A stretch of DNA of 64,000 bases from Desulfarculaceae bacterium. Its GTDB lineage: Bacteria > Desulfobacterota > Desulfarculia > Desulfarculales > Desulfarculaceae. Positions 1-8,767 of this stretch are shown here, in pieces; the first letter of the stretch is position 1; the number at the start of each line of letters is the position of its first letter. Made by a program: the position numbers and the translations under genes. The notes under the pieces were generated by a model, which saw only the letters and a program-made list of their open reading frames with translations, was not told where the DNA came from and ran no database searches. Location of the stretch: assembly GCA_021737145.1 (NCBI GenBank), contig JAIPEN010000005.1, positions 62,001 through 126,000 on the forward strand, in the 5' to 3' direction.

Positions 1-822
1 GCCCACCTTGCGCCCCAGACGCCCCTGGTCCGCCAGGCGCTTCACCAGGCCCGACTTGGCCACCAGCTTGTCCTCGCCCTGGGAAATGAGGAACTCGTCG
101 ATCAGGGCGATGGTGTCCAGGCCGGCGTTGTCGGCGATCTCAAAGGGCCCCGCCTTCCAGCCATAGCCCAGGCGCATGCCCGCGTCAACGTCTTCCGGAG
201 TGCAGACCCCGGCGGCCACCAGGTCCACCGCTTCGCTCAGGGCGGCCGCGAACACCCGGTTCATCACGAACCCGGGCAGATCCTTGGTCACCTTGACCGG
301 CGTCTTGCCCAGGGAGCGGATGAACTCCAGGCTGCGCTCGAACACCTGGTCCGAGGTGGCCTCGCCCTTGATCACCTCCACCAGGCCCATGAGCGGCACC
401 GGGCCGAAGAAGTGCAGGCCCAGCACCCGGCCGGGATGCTGGCAGGCCCCGGCCAGGCGGCCGATGGGAATGGACGATGTATTGGAGCCGATGGGCGTGG
501 CCGCGGGGGCCAGGCGGTCAAGCTCCGCGAACAGCTCCAGCTTGAGCCCCTCTTTTTCCAGGGCCGCCTCGATGATCCAGTCGGCCTGCTCGGCGGCGGC
601 CAAATCCTGCTCCAGGCTCAGGCGGGCCAGCACCTGCTCCGGCGTCTCGGCGATCACCCCCTTGGCCGACAAGCGGCCCAGGGAGAACTCCATGCCCGCC
701 TTGGCCTTTTGCAGGGCCTGGGACGACACGTCCATGAGATTAACCTGCCGCCCGCTCTGGGCGCAGACCTGGGCGATGCCCCCGCCCATGAACCCGGCTC
801 CCACCACCAACACCCGTTCCAT
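1..822 (-). CDS. 3-hydroxyacyl-CoA (3-hydroxybutyryl-CoA) dehydrogenase, C-terminus cut by window edge
   Basis: Reverse-strand translation MERVLVVGAGFMGGGIAQVCAQSGRQVNLMDVS...; NAD-binding GxGxMG and LHFFGPVPLM motif; paralog of 14910..15791. Confidence 0.85.
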   Translation of the reverse strand, partial: MERVLVVGAGFMGGGIAQVCAQSGRQVNLMDVSSQALQKAKAGMEFSLGRLSAKGVIAETPEQVLARLSLEQDLAAAEQADWIIEAALEKEGLKLELFAELDRLAPAATPIGSNTSSIPIGRLAGACQHPGRVLGLHFFGPVPLMGLVEVIKGEATSDQVFERSLEFIRSLGKTPVKVTKDLPGFVMNRVFAAALSEAVDLVAAGVCTPEDVDAGMRLGYGWKAGPFEIADNAGLDTIALIDEFLISQGEDKLVAKSGLVKRLADQGRLGRKVG

Positions 823-852
823 GACTCGCTCCTTGGCCGGACGCCCGGCCGC

Positions 853-2175
853 CTAGTCCACCGTGAACAGGCTCTGGTCGAACTCCGGCTTGTCCTTGTA
901 GCGCTTCATGTAAAAGCCGGGCATGCGGTCCACGTGCTCGAACAAAGCCGGGTCGGCCATGATGCCCGCCTGGTGCAGGGCCTTGATGATCTGCTCCGGC
1001 TTGGGCGGGCAGCCCTTCACCGGGATCATCTCGGCGATGTCCGGGTTGTCCTTGTGGGCCTGATACATGCATTTGCCCAGGAGGATGGTCTTCTTGGCTC
1101 CAGGCCTGGGCTGCATGGCCTTGCCGGTGAGCACCTCCACATCGTCAAAGGGCTCGCCGTTGAAGGCCCCGATGATGGCGGCCAGCACCACCCCGTTGGC
1201 TCCGGAGCAATAGGTGCAAAGGGTGTTGTCGTACTTGTAGTAACCCAGGCCCTTGATGCCCTTCTTTTCCAGGCCCAGGGGGAGGCTGCTGTCCTCGTTG
1301 TAGGGGAAGGACCACTCGTGGAGCTTGGCGTGCTCCTCCAGGGGCTCGCCCTTGATCTCCACGTCGGACAGGTCCAGGGGGCGGCCGGCCCGCTTCAGGG
1401 CGTGCACCATATGGGGCACCTTTTCCGGCGCATGGCCCAGCAGGCTGGCCCCCACCTTGTCGGCCGAGAGCAGGTCCCAGGAGGCCACCAGCAGGTCGCT
1501 ACGGTGGGCCAGCCCCTCGAAGCCGGGGCCGTACTCGCTGGTGAAAATGCCGTCGATCACCGCCATCACCGGCGGCAGGGGCTCGGCCAGGCGCGACACC
1601 CAGTAGTGCAGGTTCTTTTCCGGGTCCGCGTTGTGGCAGCGCTTGCGCGAGTTCACGTCGATCAGGCCCTTCAGGTTCTTCAGGGCCATGCTCACCGTGG
1701 TCTGGGCGTGGGTCTTCATCACCGGCAGGCTGATCACCAGATCGCCCTCCAGCACGTCGGCGTTGTAGGAGAGCTTCATGCCCTCGCCCAGGTCCATCTC
1801 CTTGTAGGAGCGCTGAAAGGCGTCCAGCACCTTGATCCCGTAGCGCTTCTTGAGCTCGTTGTAGCCCAGGCTCTCAAAGGCGTGTTCCGTGACCTCGGTC
1901 TGGCCGGGCCGCCCCAGCACCATGCCCTCCACGATGGAGATGTCGTCCACCCCCCGCTCCTTGAGCAGGTGCACCATGTCCTGCATCACCCGGCTGGTGG
2001 TGATCACCCCCCACTTGGGAAAGGGGACGCTGGCGGTCCAGAAGACGATGTTGGGCTTCAAAAACACCTTGGCGCCTGGCTTGATGCGCTCCAGGCCGCC
2101 GCACAGGTCAACCGCCCGGCGCAGCGATTCCAGGGGCTGGTCGTAGGTGACCAGGGACACCGTATGCTTGCTCAT
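853..2175 (-). CDS. DUF362 domain-containing protein
   Basis: MSKHTVSLVTYDQPLESLRRAVDLCGGLERIKPGAKVFLKPNIVFW...; DUF362-like N-terminus; 440 aa. Confidence 0.75.
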   Translation of the reverse strand: MSKHTVSLVTYDQPLESLRRAVDLCGGLERIKPGAKVFLKPNIVFWTASVPFPKWGVITTSRVMQDMVHLLKERGVDDISIVEGMVLGRPGQTEVTEHAFESLGYNELKKRYGIKVLDAFQRSYKEMDLGEGMKLSYNADVLEGDLVISLPVMKTHAQTTVSMALKNLKGLIDVNSRKRCHNADPEKNLHYWVSRLAEPLPPVMAVIDGIFTSEYGPGFEGLAHRSDLLVASWDLLSADKVGASLLGHAPEKVPHMVHALKRAGRPLDLSDVEIKGEPLEEHAKLHEWSFPYNEDSSLPLGLEKKGIKGLGYYKYDNTLCTYCSGANGVVLAAIIGAFNGEPFDDVEVLTGKAMQPRPGAKKTILLGKCMYQAHKDNPDIAEMIPVKGCPPKPEQIIKALHQAGIMADPALFEHVDRMPGFYMKRYKDKPEFDQSLFTVD

Positions 2176-2213
2176 TGACTCACTCCGTGTTGCCGGGCCC
2201 GGGGGCCGCAATT

Positions 2214-3281
2214 CTACAGGGAAGCGTTTTCCATCACCCGGCCGGTCTTGGCCAGCAGGGCCCGCACCGCCTTGGGCATGCGGGCAAAGCGCTGGTCCCG
2301 GGTCTGGCCGTGGTAAAAGCGATAATAAATCTGTTGGGCGATCACCGCCAAGCGAAACAACCCATAGTTGTAATAAAAGCCTATGTGGTCCATGACCCGG
2401 CCGGTCTTCCGGCCGTAGTATTCCACCGCCTGGGCCCGGGTCAGGCTGCCGGGCAGATAGGTGAGCATGGCCGCGTTGGCCAGCAACTCCGGGCCGTCGT
2501 CGGCCTGCACCCAATAGGCCAGAGTGCAGGCCAGGTCCATGAGCGGGTCGCCCAGGGTGGCCATCTCCCAGTCCAGCACCCCGATCACCCGCATGGGATC
2601 GGCCGGGTCCAGCACCACGTTGTCCAGCTTGAAGTCGTTGTGGATGATGGTGCCCACCGCGTTGTCCGGGGGCAGGTTGTCCGCCAGCCAGGCCATGACC
2701 GCCTCGCCGTCGGGCACGTCGGGGGTGCGGGCGTTGCGATAGCGCTTGCTCCACCCCTCCACCTGGCGGCGGGCGTAGCCGGACGGCTTGCCGAAGCTGC
2801 CCAGGCCGGCGGCCTCGTAGTCCACCGCGTGCAGCTCGGCCATCAGCTCCACCAGGCGCTTGGTCAGGTGCTCCATCTGCTTGGGCCCGAAGTTCAGCTC
2901 CGAGGGCATCTGCTTGCGCAGGATTATGCCCTCGATGCGCTCCATGACGTAGAAGCTGGCGCCCATGACCGAATCGTCGTCGCAATAGGCCAGGGGCCGG
3001 GGGCAATAGGGGAACACCGGGTGCAGGGCCGAGAGGATGCGGAACTCCCGGCTCATGTCGTGGGCGCTCTTGGCCTTGGTGCCGTGCGGCGGACGGCGCA
3101 GCACCATCTGGCGCTCCCCGGCGCTTACAAGATAAGTGAGGTTGGAGTAGCCCGAGGGGAACTGGCTTATGCTCACCTTGCCGGAAAGACCGGGGATGTT
3201 GTCCTTCAGAAAGTCCTCCACCCTGGCCAGGTCCAGCTCCTCGCCCTGCCTGGTCTTGGCGGCTTGGTCGATTACGCTCAT
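2214..3281 (-). CDS. phosphotransferase family protein (APH-like, associated with acyl-CoA dehydrogenases)
   Basis: MSVIDQAAKTRQGEELDLARVEDFLKDNIPG...; HNDFKLDNVVLD and GVLDWEMATLGDPLMDLA motifs. Confidence 0.85.
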   Translation of the reverse strand: MSVIDQAAKTRQGEELDLARVEDFLKDNIPGLSGKVSISQFPSGYSNLTYLVSAGERQMVLRRPPHGTKAKSAHDMSREFRILSALHPVFPYCPRPLAYCDDDSVMGASFYVMERIEGIILRKQMPSELNFGPKQMEHLTKRLVELMAELHAVDYEAAGLGSFGKPSGYARRQVEGWSKRYRNARTPDVPDGEAVMAWLADNLPPDNAVGTIIHNDFKLDNVVLDPADPMRVIGVLDWEMATLGDPLMDLACTLAYWVQADDGPELLANAAMLTYLPGSLTRAQAVEYYGRKTGRVMDHIGFYYNYGLFRLAVIAQQIYYRFYHGQTRDQRFARMPKAVRALLAKTGRVMENASL

Positions 3282-3988
3282 GCCCCAGCCTCCTTGCCCG
3301 CCCCATTGATGCCCGCGCAGCAGCCCAGGGTGGCCTTGATCACGAAGTCGGCGTAGCGGTCCACGCTGATCCGGCGCTTGGCGTACTTCCAGCGCTTGAG
3401 ATACCAGTCCTGCACCATGGCCTTGATCACCGCGGCGGTAAGGTTGGGGTCCGCCTCGTTGAAGGCGCCCTGCTTGTTGCCCTGCCGGATGATGCCCGCG
3501 AACACCCGCTCGGTGCGCTGCTCGCTCTGCTTGGCCAACTGCTTTTCCTTGTCGCCCAGATGGCGGGCCTCCATGTAGGAGAAGAAAAACCAGGGCTGCA
3601 TGGCCTCGCTCAGATACAGGTGGGTCCGGATGGCCGCGGCCAGCTTGCCGCCCGGATCCTCCACCGAGGCGTAGCTCTCCTTGAGGATGCGGCTGGTCAG
3701 GCGGCGGCCGGTGGACTGGATCATCTCCAGCAGCTCCTCCTTGCTGGCCAGATGATCGTAGAGCGCGCCCATGGACAGGCCGGAGGCCCGGCTCAGGTCG
3801 CGCATGGTCATGGCCTGGAAGCCCTTCTGATTGCTCACCCTGAGGGTGGCGTCGTAGATGCGCTCCAGGTTCCTGATCGCCACCTCCTCCTTCTGAATCT
3901 TGATGGCCGCGCGGTGGCTGGCCAGCATCTCCCGGCAGATGTCCTGCCGCGAGATGGCCGCCTCGCGTTTGAAACGGGCGAAGCTCAT
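3278..3988 (-). CDS. TetR/AcrR family transcriptional regulator
   Basis: N-terminal HTH ...TLRVSNQKGFQAMTMRDLSRASGLSMGALYDHLASKEELL; overlaps neighbours by 4 bp. Confidence 0.85.
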   Translation of the reverse strand: MSFARFKREAAISRQDICREMLASHRAAIKIQKEEVAIRNLERIYDATLRVSNQKGFQAMTMRDLSRASGLSMGALYDHLASKEELLEMIQSTGRRLTSRILKESYASVEDPGGKLAAAIRTHLYLSEAMQPWFFFSYMEARHLGDKEKQLAKQSEQRTERVFAGIIRQGNKQGAFNEADPNLTAAVIKAMVQDWYLKRWKYAKRRISVDRYADFVIKATLGCCAGINGAGKEAGA

Positions 3989-5193
3989 GCCAGCCTGTGC
4001 TCCGCGGCATATTCCTTGAGGATGCGCCGGGACACCGATATCTTGTGCACCTCGTCCACTCCGTCATAAATGCGGGCCGAGCGCTCGCTGCGGTAGAAGG
4101 TGGAGAGCACCGTGTCGTCGGTGACCCCCAGCCCGCCGTGGACCTGCACCGCCCGGTCGATGATACGCTGCATGACCCCGGCGGTGTAGAACTTGATCAG
4201 GCTGATGTCCTGGCGGGCCTCCTTCTGGCCCTCGGTCTCGATGCGCCAGGCGCAGTTTAGCACCATAAGGCGGGCGGCGCGCATCTCGGCCGCGCTCTCG
4301 GCGATCCAGGCCCGGATGATCTGCTGGTCGGCCAGGGTCTTGCCCGGGGCGATCTGGCGGGTCAGGGCCCGCTCGCACATCATGTCCAGGGCCCGCTTGC
4401 TCTCGCCGATCCAGCGCATGCAGTGATGGATGCGTCCCGGCCCCAGGCGTTCCTGGGCGATGACAAAGCCGTGGCCCTCGGGCCCCAGCAGGTTGGCCTG
4501 GGGCACCCGGCAGTTCTGGTACAGAATCTCGCCGTGGCTGTGCCAGCCCGTGCCGGCGTGGCCCATCACCGGAATGTTGCGCACCAGGTTGAAGCCGGGC
4601 GTGTCGGTGGGCACGATGATCATGGAGGCCTGGAGATGGGACGCGGCCTCGGGATTGGTGACGGCCATGACGATGGCGAAGGAGGAGCCGTCGGCCGCGG
4701 AGGTGAACCACTTGTGGCCGTTGATCACGTAGTCATCGCCGTCCTTGACCGCGGTGGTGTCCATCAGCACCGGGTTGGAGCCGGGTTGGTCGGGCTCGGT
4801 CATGGAAAAGCAGGAGCGGGTCTGGCCTACGATCAGAGGGGCCAGGAAGCGCTCCTTCTGCTCCGGGGTGCCGTACTTGATGAGGATCTCGATGTTGCCC
4901 GCGTCCGGGGCCTGGCAGCCGAAGGTGTAGACCCCGGTGGGGGTGCGGGCCAGGGCCTCGCACACCAGACCGTAATCCAGCAGGCCCAGCCCCATGCCGC
5001 CGTACTCCTTGGGGTGCAGCGGAGCCCACAGCTCCATCTGCTTGACCATCTCCCGCTTTTGCTTGAGCACCGGCTCCAGCTCTTCCCAGGGGCGGTGGAT
5101 GAAGTCCTGCTCCAGGGGCATTAGCTCCTTTTCCACGAACTCGTTGATCAGCTCGAGGATGGTCTGCATCTCCTCGGAAATGGCGAAATCCAT
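3985..5193 (-). CDS. acyl-CoA dehydrogenase family protein
   Basis: MDFAISEEMQTILELINEFVEKELMP...; SCFSMTEPDQPGSNP; QVHGGLGVTDDTVLSTFYRSERSARIYDGVDEVHK. Confidence 0.9.
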   Translation of the reverse strand: MDFAISEEMQTILELINEFVEKELMPLEQDFIHRPWEELEPVLKQKREMVKQMELWAPLHPKEYGGMGLGLLDYGLVCEALARTPTGVYTFGCQAPDAGNIEILIKYGTPEQKERFLAPLIVGQTRSCFSMTEPDQPGSNPVLMDTTAVKDGDDYVINGHKWFTSAADGSSFAIVMAVTNPEAASHLQASMIIVPTDTPGFNLVRNIPVMGHAGTGWHSHGEILYQNCRVPQANLLGPEGHGFVIAQERLGPGRIHHCMRWIGESKRALDMMCERALTRQIAPGKTLADQQIIRAWIAESAAEMRAARLMVLNCAWRIETEGQKEARQDISLIKFYTAGVMQRIIDRAVQVHGGLGVTDDTVLSTFYRSERSARIYDGVDEVHKISVSRRILKEYAAEHRLA

Positions 5194-5222
5194 GTTTTAA
5201 TTACCTCCCAAGCGGGTTCGGT

Positions 5223-5921
5223 TCAGCGATAGGTGATCATCTCGTCCCGGCCCCGGCCTTCCAGGTGCGTGGTGGAGTTGAACTCCGAGAGGGAGAAGTC
5301 CTCCCGGTTGTAAAGAAAGCTCGACAGCGAGGCGTTCTTGATCACATAGGTGAGCTTCATGGCGGTCTGGTGCTCCAGGCCCAGGGCCCGTTGCATGATG
5401 GCCGAGATGGGCCCGCCCGAGGTGAACACGATCACCCTTTTGCCCCGCTTGTGGGCCGCGAGCACCTGGTCCAAGGACCTGCCCACCCGGGCCAGGAACT
5501 CCTCCCAGGTCTCGGGCAGATCCTGTTCATAGCTCCCGGAGATCCAGCGCATCATGGCCGCCTCGTACACCATCTGAAAGGAACGGCGATCATCGAACAT
5601 GTTTTCCACGGCCTGGTCCAGGGCCGGGTCCGCCCGGCGCAGTTCGGGCAACAGGGCCTCGATGACCGGCCCGGAGGAATACTCGTTGAAGCCGGGGACT
5701 ATCGCCAAGGGCGGAGGCGAGGCCAGGCTTTCCAGCACCCCCCGGGCGGTGTCCTGCTGGCGGGCCATGTCTCCGCAATAGGCCGCGTCAAAGGACGCCC
5801 CCAGGTCGGCCAGGTGCTCGCCGGTCAGGCGGGCCTGGGCCCGGCCCAGCTCGGAGAGCCGGTCATAGTTGCCATGGCCAAAGGAGGCCTGGCCGTGGCG
5901 CATGACGAAAAGGGTGCTCAT
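5223..5921 (-). CDS. histidine phosphatase family protein
   Basis: MSTLFVMRHGQASFG (RHG motif); first gene of the minus-strand TetR operon. Confidence 0.85.
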   Translation of the reverse strand: MSTLFVMRHGQASFGHGNYDRLSELGRAQARLTGEHLADLGASFDAAYCGDMARQQDTARGVLESLASPPPLAIVPGFNEYSSGPVIEALLPELRRADPALDQAVENMFDDRRSFQMVYEAAMMRWISGSYEQDLPETWEEFLARVGRSLDQVLAAHKRGKRVIVFTSGGPISAIMQRALGLEHQTAMKLTYVIKNASLSSFLYNREDFSLSEFNSTTHLEGRGRDEMITYR

Positions 5922-6016
5922 GGGTGGGCGCTTCCTCCCGCCGCCTGGTCCGGCGTCGATAATGCGTTGCCAGTGTATTGTGCACCGAGGCATCAGGCGT
6001 GGCAAGCTAAAAAGCG

Positions 6017-6030
6017 AGCGAACGTTCGCT
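6017..6030. promoter_or_regulatory. candidate TetR-family operator (14-bp perfect palindrome AGCGAACGTTCGCT)
   Basis: Perfect dyad in the divergent intergenic region between the TetR operon and etfBA, just upstream of a predicted -35. Confidence 0.6.
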
Positions 6031-6038
6031 TTTTTCTC

Positions 6039-6067
6039 TTGGCAGAAGGGCCGGGCTGGCCTAGACT
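6039..6067 (+). promoter_or_regulatory. putative sigma70-type promoter of etfBA (TTGGCA-N17-TAGACT)
   Basis: Consensus-like hexamers with 17-nt spacer, 37 nt upstream of the etfB start. Confidence 0.5.
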
Positions 6068-6103
6068 GAAGCAATACTAATTGCGCCGCCTTCGGGGAGC
6101 CTC

Positions 6104-6865
6104 ATGCGCATCCTGTGCCTCGTAAAGCAAGTCAGCGAGCCGGAGAGCCCTTTTGACCTGGAACAGGGCTCCCTGGTCCTGCGCCCGCCCGCGCGATCCC
6201 AGATGAACTCCTACGACGAGTACGCCCTGGAGGCGGCCCTGACCCTCAAGGAGAGCTTGCCGGATTGCCGGGTATGCGCCCTCACCGTGGGGCCCGCGTC
6301 ATGCGACACGGTGCTGCAACGGGCCATGGGCATGGGGGCGGACCAGGTGGTGCGCCTGGACGGGCTTGACGACGGGGCGGGTCCTCTGGCCGTGGCCTCG
6401 GCCGTGGCCGCCTGGGCCAAGGAGCAGGCCTTTGACCTGATCCTGACCGGGGTCATGTCCCAGGACGCCATGCAGGGCGCGGTGGGGCCCATGTGCGCCG
6501 AGCTGCTGGGCCTGCCCTGGACCAGCTCGGTGGTGGAACTGGCCCTGGACCAGGAGCAGCGCGTGCTCGGCGCCCAGCGGGAGATGGAGGGCGGCCGCCG
6601 CCAGCAGGTGGAGCTGCCCCTGCCCTGCATGGTCAGCCTGAACTCGGGCATCAACCGCCCCCGCTACCCCACCCTGTCCCTGTTGCTCAAGGCCAAAAAG
6701 ACCCCGCCCCAGGTGGTGGAGGCCGCGCGCGGCCCGCAGCCGAGAGAGCGGGTGATCCGGGTGAGCCTGCCCGGCAAGAAGCGGGCCGGCTTGGTCCTGC
6801 CAGGCGACACCGCAACCAAGGCGCAACGGCTGGTGGCCATCCTGCGCGAGAGGGCCCTGTTGTGA
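6104..6865 (+). CDS. etfB: electron transfer flavoprotein beta subunit
   Basis: MRILCLVKQVSEPESPFDLEQGSLVLRPPARSQMNSYDEYALEAALTLKE...; typical EtfB. Confidence 0.85.
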   Translation: MRILCLVKQVSEPESPFDLEQGSLVLRPPARSQMNSYDEYALEAALTLKESLPDCRVCALTVGPASCDTVLQRAMGMGADQVVRLDGLDDGAGPLAVASAVAAWAKEQAFDLILTGVMSQDAMQGAVGPMCAELLGLPWTSSVVELALDQEQRVLGAQREMEGGRRQQVELPLPCMVSLNSGINRPRYPTLSLLLKAKKTPPQVVEAARGPQPRERVIRVSLPGKKRAGLVLPGDTATKAQRLVAILRERALL

Positions 6866-7866
6866 GCGCAGCCCAAGCCATGGGCCCGGTGGTGGCGGTG
6901 GCCGAGCTGGCCGAGGGCGGCCTGGCCCCGGTGAGCCTGGAGCTGGCCTCCCTGGCCCGCGAGCTGGCCGGCGCCCTGGGTTGCCAGGCCAAGCTGGTGG
7001 TGCTGGGAGAGGGCGCTGAGCCCCTGGCCCAAGAGGCGGCCCGGCTCAGCGGCCTGGCGGTCATTGGCGTGGAGGTGACTGGCCTGGAGATGTTCTCCGG
7101 CGAGGCCCATTGCCGGCTCCTGGCTGATTTATGGCCACAGCTCAACCCTTCTTACGTCCTGGCCGCTCACACCACCTCCGGCCTGGATTGGGCCCCCGGC
7201 CTGGCCGTGCTCCTGGAGGCGGCCTATATCAGCGGGGTCGAGTCCTGGCGCATGGAAGCCGACACTCCCTGCTTCGGCCGCGCCGCCCAGCACGGCAAGG
7301 TGGTCGAGGAGATCGAACCGCTGCAAGAGCCGGTGGTGCTCACCGTGCAGCCTGGCTCCTTTCCCCAGCCCGAGGCGACCACGGCCGAACCGGGCCGGGT
7401 GGAACTGCTCACCCGGGAGCTGCCGCCCTGCCGAAGCAAGGTCAGCCCCGGCGCGGAAGCGCCCTCCCGCGACGCGGCCCTGGCCTCGGCCTCGGTGGTC
7501 GTGGCCGCGGGCCGGGGCATCGGCAAGCAGGCCAACCTGGAACTGCTGCGAGATCTGGCCGGGCTCTTTTCCTCGGCGGTGCTGGCCGGCTCCCGTCCGG
7601 TGTGCGATCTGGGCTGGCTGGGCTACGGCCAGCAGGTGGGCCAGACCGGGGCCACGGTCAGCCCCCGCCTTTACCTTGCCTGCGGCATCTCCGGGGCCCG
7701 GCAGCACACCGTGGGCATGCAGGCCTCGGGATTCATCGTGGCCATCAACAGCGATCCCCAGGCGGCCATATTCAACCTGGCCGACGTGTGCGTGGTGGAG
7801 GATCTGCTCGGGTTCATCCCCGTGCTGGTGGAGCAGGCCGGCGCAAGCGGCAACAAGCTCACCTGA
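6862..7866 (+). CDS. etfA: electron transfer flavoprotein alpha subunit
   Basis: GTG start overlapping etfB stop (GTGA); C-terminal LYLACGISGARQHTVGMQASGFIVAINSDPQAAIFNLADVCVVEDLLGFIPVL is the EtfA FAD-domain signature. Confidence 0.9.
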   Translation: MSAAQAMGPVVAVAELAEGGLAPVSLELASLARELAGALGCQAKLVVLGEGAEPLAQEAARLSGLAVIGVEVTGLEMFSGEAHCRLLADLWPQLNPSYVLAAHTTSGLDWAPGLAVLLEAAYISGVESWRMEADTPCFGRAAQHGKVVEEIEPLQEPVVLTVQPGSFPQPEATTAEPGRVELLTRELPPCRSKVSPGAEAPSRDAALASASVVVAAGRGIGKQANLELLRDLAGLFSSAVLAGSRPVCDLGWLGYGQQVGQTGATVSPRLYLACGISGARQHTVGMQASGFIVAINSDPQAAIFNLADVCVVEDLLGFIPVLVEQAGASGNKLT

Positions 7867-7952
7867 GGGCGGGGATTGCCTCCATCGCCGTAATGCCGTA
7901 TATGTGGGCTGGAGCGGGCCACCCGGCCCGGCAGTAGCGGAGACAGCAAGTA

Positions 7953-8723
7953 ATGCAGCTCATCTACGAGAAAAAGCAACACCTCGCCCTGTTCACCCTG
8001 AACCGGCCCGAGGTGCACAACGCCCTCAGCCCCGAGCTGTTCCAGCAGTTCCACGATGCCTGCGAGGACTTTGCCCACGACCCCCAATTGCGGGTGGGGG
8101 TGATCACCGGCGCGGGCGAAAAGGCCTTTTCCGCCGGGGCGGACGTTAACACCTGGCTGCCTTTTGTAAAGCAATGCCGCGACAAGCCCTGGCTCCTGCC
8201 CACCACCCCCATGCGGGGCATGGAGCTGGACAAGCCGCTCATCGCGGCCCTCAACGGGATCACCGTGGGCGGCGGCCTGGAGATGGCCCTGGCCTGCGAC
8301 CTGCGCATCGCCTCTGAAAAGGCCCGCTTTTGCTTTCCCGAAACCAAGCTGGGCATCCTGCCCCGCCTGGGCGGCACGGTGCGCCTGCCCCGCCTGGTGG
8401 GCAGCGCGGCCGCCGCGGAGATGATCCTCACCGGCAAGATGATCGACGCCCAACAGGCCCTGGCCATGGGCCTGGTAAACCGGGTGCTGCCGCCGGAAGA
8501 GGTCTTGCCCGCCGCCCTGGAGATGGCCGGCCAGATAAGCAGGTGCGCCCCCCTGGCCGTGCAGGCCGTCAAACGCTGCATGCGCCGCACCGAGGGCATG
8601 TCCATGGAAGAGGCCCTGTGGTGCGAAAACGCCCTGGGCATGCCCCTGTACGAGACCCAGGACTACGAAGAAGGCCGCAGCGCCTTTTTGGAGAAACGGC
8701 CGCCCAGCTTTCAGGCCAAGTAG
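7953..8723 (+). CDS. enoyl-CoA hydratase/isomerase family protein
   Basis: MQLIYEKKQHLALFTLNRPEVHNALSPELF...GAGEKAFSAGADV...ITVGGGLEMALACDLRIASEKARFCFPETKLGILPRLGGT. Confidence 0.9.
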   Translation: MQLIYEKKQHLALFTLNRPEVHNALSPELFQQFHDACEDFAHDPQLRVGVITGAGEKAFSAGADVNTWLPFVKQCRDKPWLLPTTPMRGMELDKPLIAALNGITVGGGLEMALACDLRIASEKARFCFPETKLGILPRLGGTVRLPRLVGSAAAAEMILTGKMIDAQQALAMGLVNRVLPPEEVLPAALEMAGQISRCAPLAVQAVKRCMRRTEGMSMEEALWCENALGMPLYETQDYEEGRSAFLEKRPPSFQAK

Positions 8724-8767
8724 ACACGCTTGTGATCAACCGCTTTTCGCAGCCGGGATAGACGCCC

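Noticed and set aside
412-2178. 588-aa plus-strand ORF opposite HBDH/DUF362 genes
   Set aside because: Same antisense artefact; the reverse strand encodes recognisable proteins.
7867-7952. Possible terminator between etfA and enoyl-CoA hydratase
   Set aside because: No convincing stem plus T-tract; the genes are probably co-transcribed.
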